Source: an uncultured Myxococcales bacterium (GTDB taxonomy: Bacteria; Myxococcota_A; Bradymonadia; Bradymonadales; Bradymonadaceae). Taken from it: 7,618 nt of DNA. Positions 5,398 to 7,618 of this stretch are shown one piece after another. The first letter of the stretch is position 1; each line of letters starts with the position of its first letter. The DNA is taken from assembly GCA_913058025.1 (NCBI GenBank), contig CAJXPN010000177.1, forward strand, positions 1 to 7,618. Direction: 5' to 3'. Made by a program: the position numbers and the translations under genes. The notes beneath the pieces were generated by a model that worked only from the letters and a program-made list of their open reading frames with translations, was not told the origin of the DNA and searched no databases.

Positions 5398-6630
5398 TCA
5401 GTGGTCGGACTCGAGCAACTCCACGTTCGTGCGCGTGCGCTGAGCCGCGGCGTCGCTCTCGAGCCACTCCGTGATGATGCGCAGTTTCTTGAGCGCGCCT
5501 GGCATCAGGCTCGCGTACGCGAGCCTGTAGAGCGCGTACGCGGGCCTCCCCTGGAACGCGATGCCCTTGATGGATACTGCAGCTTGAGGGCGACCGAGCG
5601 TGATCAGGTCACCCTGGTAGGTGTAGCGCCAGGGTGACTGCGTGCGGCCGGAGAGGCTCGCGATGAGGTTGTTCGCCGCGTGAGGGCCTTGCTGGGTCGC
5701 GACCTGGGCGGTCTGCGGGACGTCCTCGGGTGGCGAGCAGGCGTCACCGGCTGCGAAGACGCCCTCGATCCCCGAGAGCTGGAGGCTCACGTCGACGTCG
5801 AGCCTGCCGTCGTCGACGGTGGGCAGCCCGCTGTCGCTCAGGAACGAGGGTGCCTTGATGCCTGCGCACCAGAAGAGCGTGTCTGCCTTGATCTCCTCGC
5901 CGTCATCGAGCGTGACGGTGTGGGCGTCTCTACCCATGACGCTACGCCCCAGGCGCAGCTCGACCCCCACGCGCTGGAGGTGCTCCGCGGCGAGCTCACG
6001 CAGCGACTCGGGGAGCGCCCCGAGGAGCTCGGGGCGAGGCTCGACGAGGATGAAGCGCATGGGCGCGTTGGTCGTGGCGAGCACGCCCTCGACGAGTGAG
6101 GCGCGGAGCTCGGCGAGCAGCTCGACGCCGGTCGGGCCGCCGCCGGCGAACACGAACGTGAGCACGCGCGCGCGCTCCTCGGCGTCGGTCATCGCGCTCG
6201 CCTTTGCGAGCGCCTCCTCGACGTGCGCGCGGATGGCGAGCGCGTCCGAGGCGCTCTTGCACGTGATCGAGTGCTCGGCCCACTCGTCGTTTCCGTACCA
6301 GTGGACCTCGGCGCCGGGGGCGAGCATGAGGTAGTCGAAGGGGATCTCCTGCGCTGCGCCGCGGAGGACGCGGCGGTCGAGGTCGATGCCCTCGACGCGC
6401 TCACGTACGAAGCGGGTGTGTTCGCCGAGCTGCTCGTTGAGGGGGAACGTGATCGATGCGAGGTCGAGCTCGCCGTTCGCCACGTTGGGGATCAGCGGGG
6501 TGAACACGAACCTCGGGTCGTCGGCGACCACGGTGAGTTCGACTCGGCGGCGGCCCGCGAGCGCCTTCTCGAGCGCCTGGGTCGCGTGAAAGCCCCCGAA
6601 CCCTGCGCCAAGTACGACGATTCTTCGCAT
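5398..6630 (-). CDS. NDH-2-like NADH:quinone oxidoreductase (FAD-dependent)
   Basis: 410-residue flavoprotein of the type II NADH dehydrogenase class. Members of this class are peripheral membrane enzymes that oxidise NADH and reduce quinone without pumping protons. The FAD Rossmann motif VVLGAGFGG lies at residues 5-13. The NADH-binding motif AGGGPTGVELLAEL at 162-175 has the NDH-2 pattern. FAAGDAC is at 292-298, and PQTAQVATQQG at 305-315 matches the quinone-side region of the family. The C-terminal part (about 365-390) could be an amphipathic membrane-anchoring helix. Length fits NDH-2 (about 400-430). The start is the ATG at 6630, because GAGGAGG lies five bases before it and the Rossmann strand starts at once; a GTG at 6651 would add seven residues that overlap the ribosome site. 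A sulfide:quinone reductase or other family member is less likely, since the expected catalytic cysteines are not evident. Confidence 0.86.
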   Translation of the reverse strand: MRRIVVLGAGFGGFHATQALEKALAGRRRVELTVVADDPRFVFTPLIPNVANGELDLASITFPLNEQLGEHTRFVRERVEGIDLDRRVLRGAAQEIPFDYLMLAPGAEVHWYGNDEWAEHSITCKSASDALAIRAHVEEALAKASAMTDAEERARVLTFVFAGGGPTGVELLAELRASLVEGVLATTNAPMRFILVEPRPELLGALPESLRELAAEHLQRVGVELRLGRSVMGRDAHTVTLDDGEEIKADTLFWCAGIKAPSFLSDSGLPTVDDGRLDVDVSLQLSGIEGVFAAGDACSPPEDVPQTAQVATQQGPHAANNLIASLSGRTQSPWRYTYQGDLITLGRPQAAVSIKGIAFQGRPAYALYRLAYASLMPGALKKLRIITEWLESDAAAQRTRTNVELLESDH

Positions 6631-6635
6631 CTCAA

Positions 6636-6642
6636 CCTCCTC
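6636..6642 (-). promoter_or_regulatory. Ribosome binding site deciding the NDH-2 start
   Basis: On the minus strand this reads GAGGAGG, five bases from the ATG at 6630-6628. It lies inside the stretch between the GTG at 6651 and that ATG, so the GTG is unlikely to be the real start. Confidence 0.8.
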
Positions 6643-6823
6643 GGACGCCACGTGTGGGCGCCTAACGTATGAACGCGCGTCTTATCGCAACGCCGAGTGG
6701 CGTGTCCACACGCGCGCCGAGTGGTGGGATGCGAGGGTCGACCCGAGGTGTGCAGTCGGCCAGCGAGGGGCTGTGGACAAGTCTGTGGTTCGTCTCTACA
6801 TGTTGTGGTTTTTATCTCTCGCC

Positions 6824-6839
6824 ATACCACATGTGGTAT
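6824..6839. promoter_or_regulatory. Perfect 16-bp palindrome, candidate operator
   Basis: ATACCACATGTGGTAT equals its own reverse complement. It lies 75 bases before the proB start and about 195 bases before NDH-2, in an AT-richer patch. Length and symmetry suit a dimeric transcription factor. A related half-site (TGTTGTGGTT, 6801-6810) lies just to the left. The binding protein is unknown. Confidence 0.5.
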
Positions 6840-6901
6840 CCGTGTCCGCCTGTGGCGAGCGCGGCCCGAGGCGTGGTAGAAGCGCCAGCTCGTGGCTTTA
6901 C

Positions 6902-6910
6902 GAGGAGGAG
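6902..6910 (+). promoter_or_regulatory. Ribosome binding site of proB
   Basis: GAGGAGGAG lies three bases before the GTG at 6914, or six if the first GAGGAG is used. It supports a GTG start for the kinase, whose first conserved motif begins about 15 residues later. Confidence 0.75.
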
Positions 6911-6913
6911 CGA

Positions 6914-7571
6914 GTGAGACGGGAGCGTGAGGCACTGAAGGGGGCGCAGCGTTGGGTGGTCAAGGTCGGGAGCAACGTGTTGCTTCGGGACGACTGGCGC
7001 CTGGATCGGCTCATGTTCGCGGGGCTCGTGAGGGGCCTGGATGCGTTGGTGTCGCAGGGCGCGGAGGTGACGCTCGTGAGCTCGGGCGCGGTCGCGCTCG
7101 GGCGCCAGGCCGTGGGGCGCAGGGATCGACCGCGTGACGTCGCGACGCTCCAGGCGCTCGCGGCGTTGGGTCAGTCTCGCCTGATCCGCCTCTACGAGGA
7201 GGAGCTCGGACATTACGACAGGAAGGCCGCGCAGCTGCTCTTCTCACGCGCGGACCTCGACGATCGAGCGAGGTACCTGAACGCGCGGAGCGCTCTCGAG
7301 GCGTTGCGCGAGTTTGGCGCGATCCCCGTGGTCAACGAGAACGACACGGTGGCGACCGAGGAGCTGAGGTTCGGTGACAACGACATGCTCGCGGCGATGA
7401 CGTGTGGGTTGGTGGGGGCGCAGGTGCTCGTGTTGCTTAGCGACGTGGAGGGGATCTGCGAGCTGGAGGGAGAGGAGCGGCGCCTGGGGGAGCGGATCTC
7501 GAGCGTGGCGGTGGACGATCCGCACCTGGACGAGATCGCGGGTGGTCCGTTGTCGGGGGTCGGCACTGGGG
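6914..7571 (+). CDS. proB: Glutamate 5-kinase, 3' end missing (cut by adapter)
   Basis: 219 residues of glutamate 5-kinase, the ATP-dependent first step of proline synthesis (glutamate to glutamyl 5-phosphate, cytoplasm). Family motifs appear in order: VVKVGSN at 15-21 with the phosphate-binding Lys17, VSSGAVALGR at 55-64, QALAALGQ at 80-87, NENDTVA at 141-147, FGDND at 153-157 and LLSDVEGI at 174-181. It breaks off at SGVGTG, exactly where the family's GTGGM segment begins, so the rest of the kinase domain and any PUA domain are lost. A normal enzyme has about 260-375 residues. The GTG start follows a strong ribosome site. The break is caused by sequencing adapter and is not a pseudogene. 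Apparent residues VSYTHLRAHETGRNL beyond it are adapter translation. proA or obg neighbours would lie past the window. Confidence 0.95.
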
Positions 7572-7618
7572 CTGTCTCTTATACACATCTCCGAGCCCAC
7601 GAGACAGGCAGAAATCTC
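7572..7618 (+). other. Illumina Nextera adapter (sequencing artefact)
   Basis: CTGTCTCTTATACACATCT (7572-7590) is the Tn5 mosaic end. CCGAGCCCACGAGAC (7591-7605) completes the Nextera read-2 adapter. AGGCAGAA (7606-7613) matches the i7 index usually called N703, and ATCTC (7614-7618) starts the P7 end. None of this is genomic. It should be trimmed. Confidence 0.99.

Larger units (their letters stand above)
6652..6913. promoter_or_regulatory. Divergent regulatory region between NDH-2 and proB
   Basis: About 260 bases without a gene, locally AT-richer than its surroundings (especially about 6780-6845). It contains a 10-base direct repeat CGCCGAGTGG at 6691-6700 and 6715-6724 flanking CGTGT-CC-ACACG (6701-6712). 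It also holds five TGTGG motifs on the plus strand (6772, 6784, 6804, 6832, 6851) and a perfect 16-bp palindrome at 6824-6839. I could not place a convincing -35/-10 pair in either direction; a weak TTGCGA / TACGTT pair on the minus strand (6690 to about 6664, 15-base spacer) is the best for NDH-2. Confidence 0.5.

Noticed and set aside
6772..6792. Replication origin suggested by TGTGGACAA
   Set aside because: Only one near-match to a DnaA box, with no dnaA, dnaN or gyrB nearby and no extended AT-rich unwinding element.
6914..7571. proB as a pseudogene because it ends early
   Set aside because: The frame is intact up to the exact adapter junction; the truncation is technical.
7244..7600. Minus-strand frame starting MGSEMCIRDS
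   Set aside because: Its start lies in the Nextera adapter, and this peptide is a recognised artefact of adapter contamination.

Overview
The window is about 7.6 kb of GC-rich, densely coding bacterial DNA. It most resembles a Myxococcota or other former deltaproteobacterial genome. That is an inference from base composition, from an Ala/Pro/Lys-rich lipoprotein, and from a zinc-ribbon, acidic and transmembrane protein of a style common in that group. There is no rRNA or marker gene to prove it. The last 47 bases (7572-7618) are not genomic. They are Illumina Nextera transposase adapter plus an i7 index, so the contig ends in read-through and the last gene is cut by an artefact.

Layout. Bases 1-316 hold two near-identical 88-bp copies of a hairpin-rich repeat and a hairpin just past the end of the first gene. 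Two minus-strand genes follow, transcribed from about 3048 down to 317. The first is a pyridine-nucleotide-disulfide-type FAD oxidoreductase. The second is a NapH/NosR-like membrane protein with two CxxxC motifs and two 4Fe-4S clusters. With an 81-bp gap and no visible terminator between them they look like one electron-transfer operon. A back-to-back promoter region (about 3055-3139) separates them from a plus-strand pair: a Lys/Ala-rich lipoprotein (3271-4095) and a zinc-ribbon, acidic, single-pass membrane protein (4241-5323). A 145-bp gap with a promoter-like sequence and two overlapping hairpins lies between that pair. A strong hairpin terminator (5349-5379) closes the plus-strand genes and faces a convergent NDH-2-like NADH dehydrogenase (5400-6630, minus strand). 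The final divergent gene is proB (glutamate 5-kinase). It starts with GTG at 6914 behind a strong ribosome binding site and is truncated by the adapter at 7571.

How the genes fit together. Two flavoproteins of the same fold class and an iron-sulfur membrane protein suggest respiratory or redox electron transfer: NDH-2 feeds quinone, and the FAD/4Fe-4S pair moves electrons between soluble carriers and the membrane. The lipoprotein and the zinc-ribbon protein are envelope proteins of unknown function. proB begins proline synthesis and is probably unrelated to its neighbours. I found no mobile element, CRISPR array, tRNA or defence system. The best candidates for something little described are the FAD/4Fe-4S operon, the two uncharacterised envelope proteins, the terminal repeat, and the palindromic region between NDH-2 and proB.
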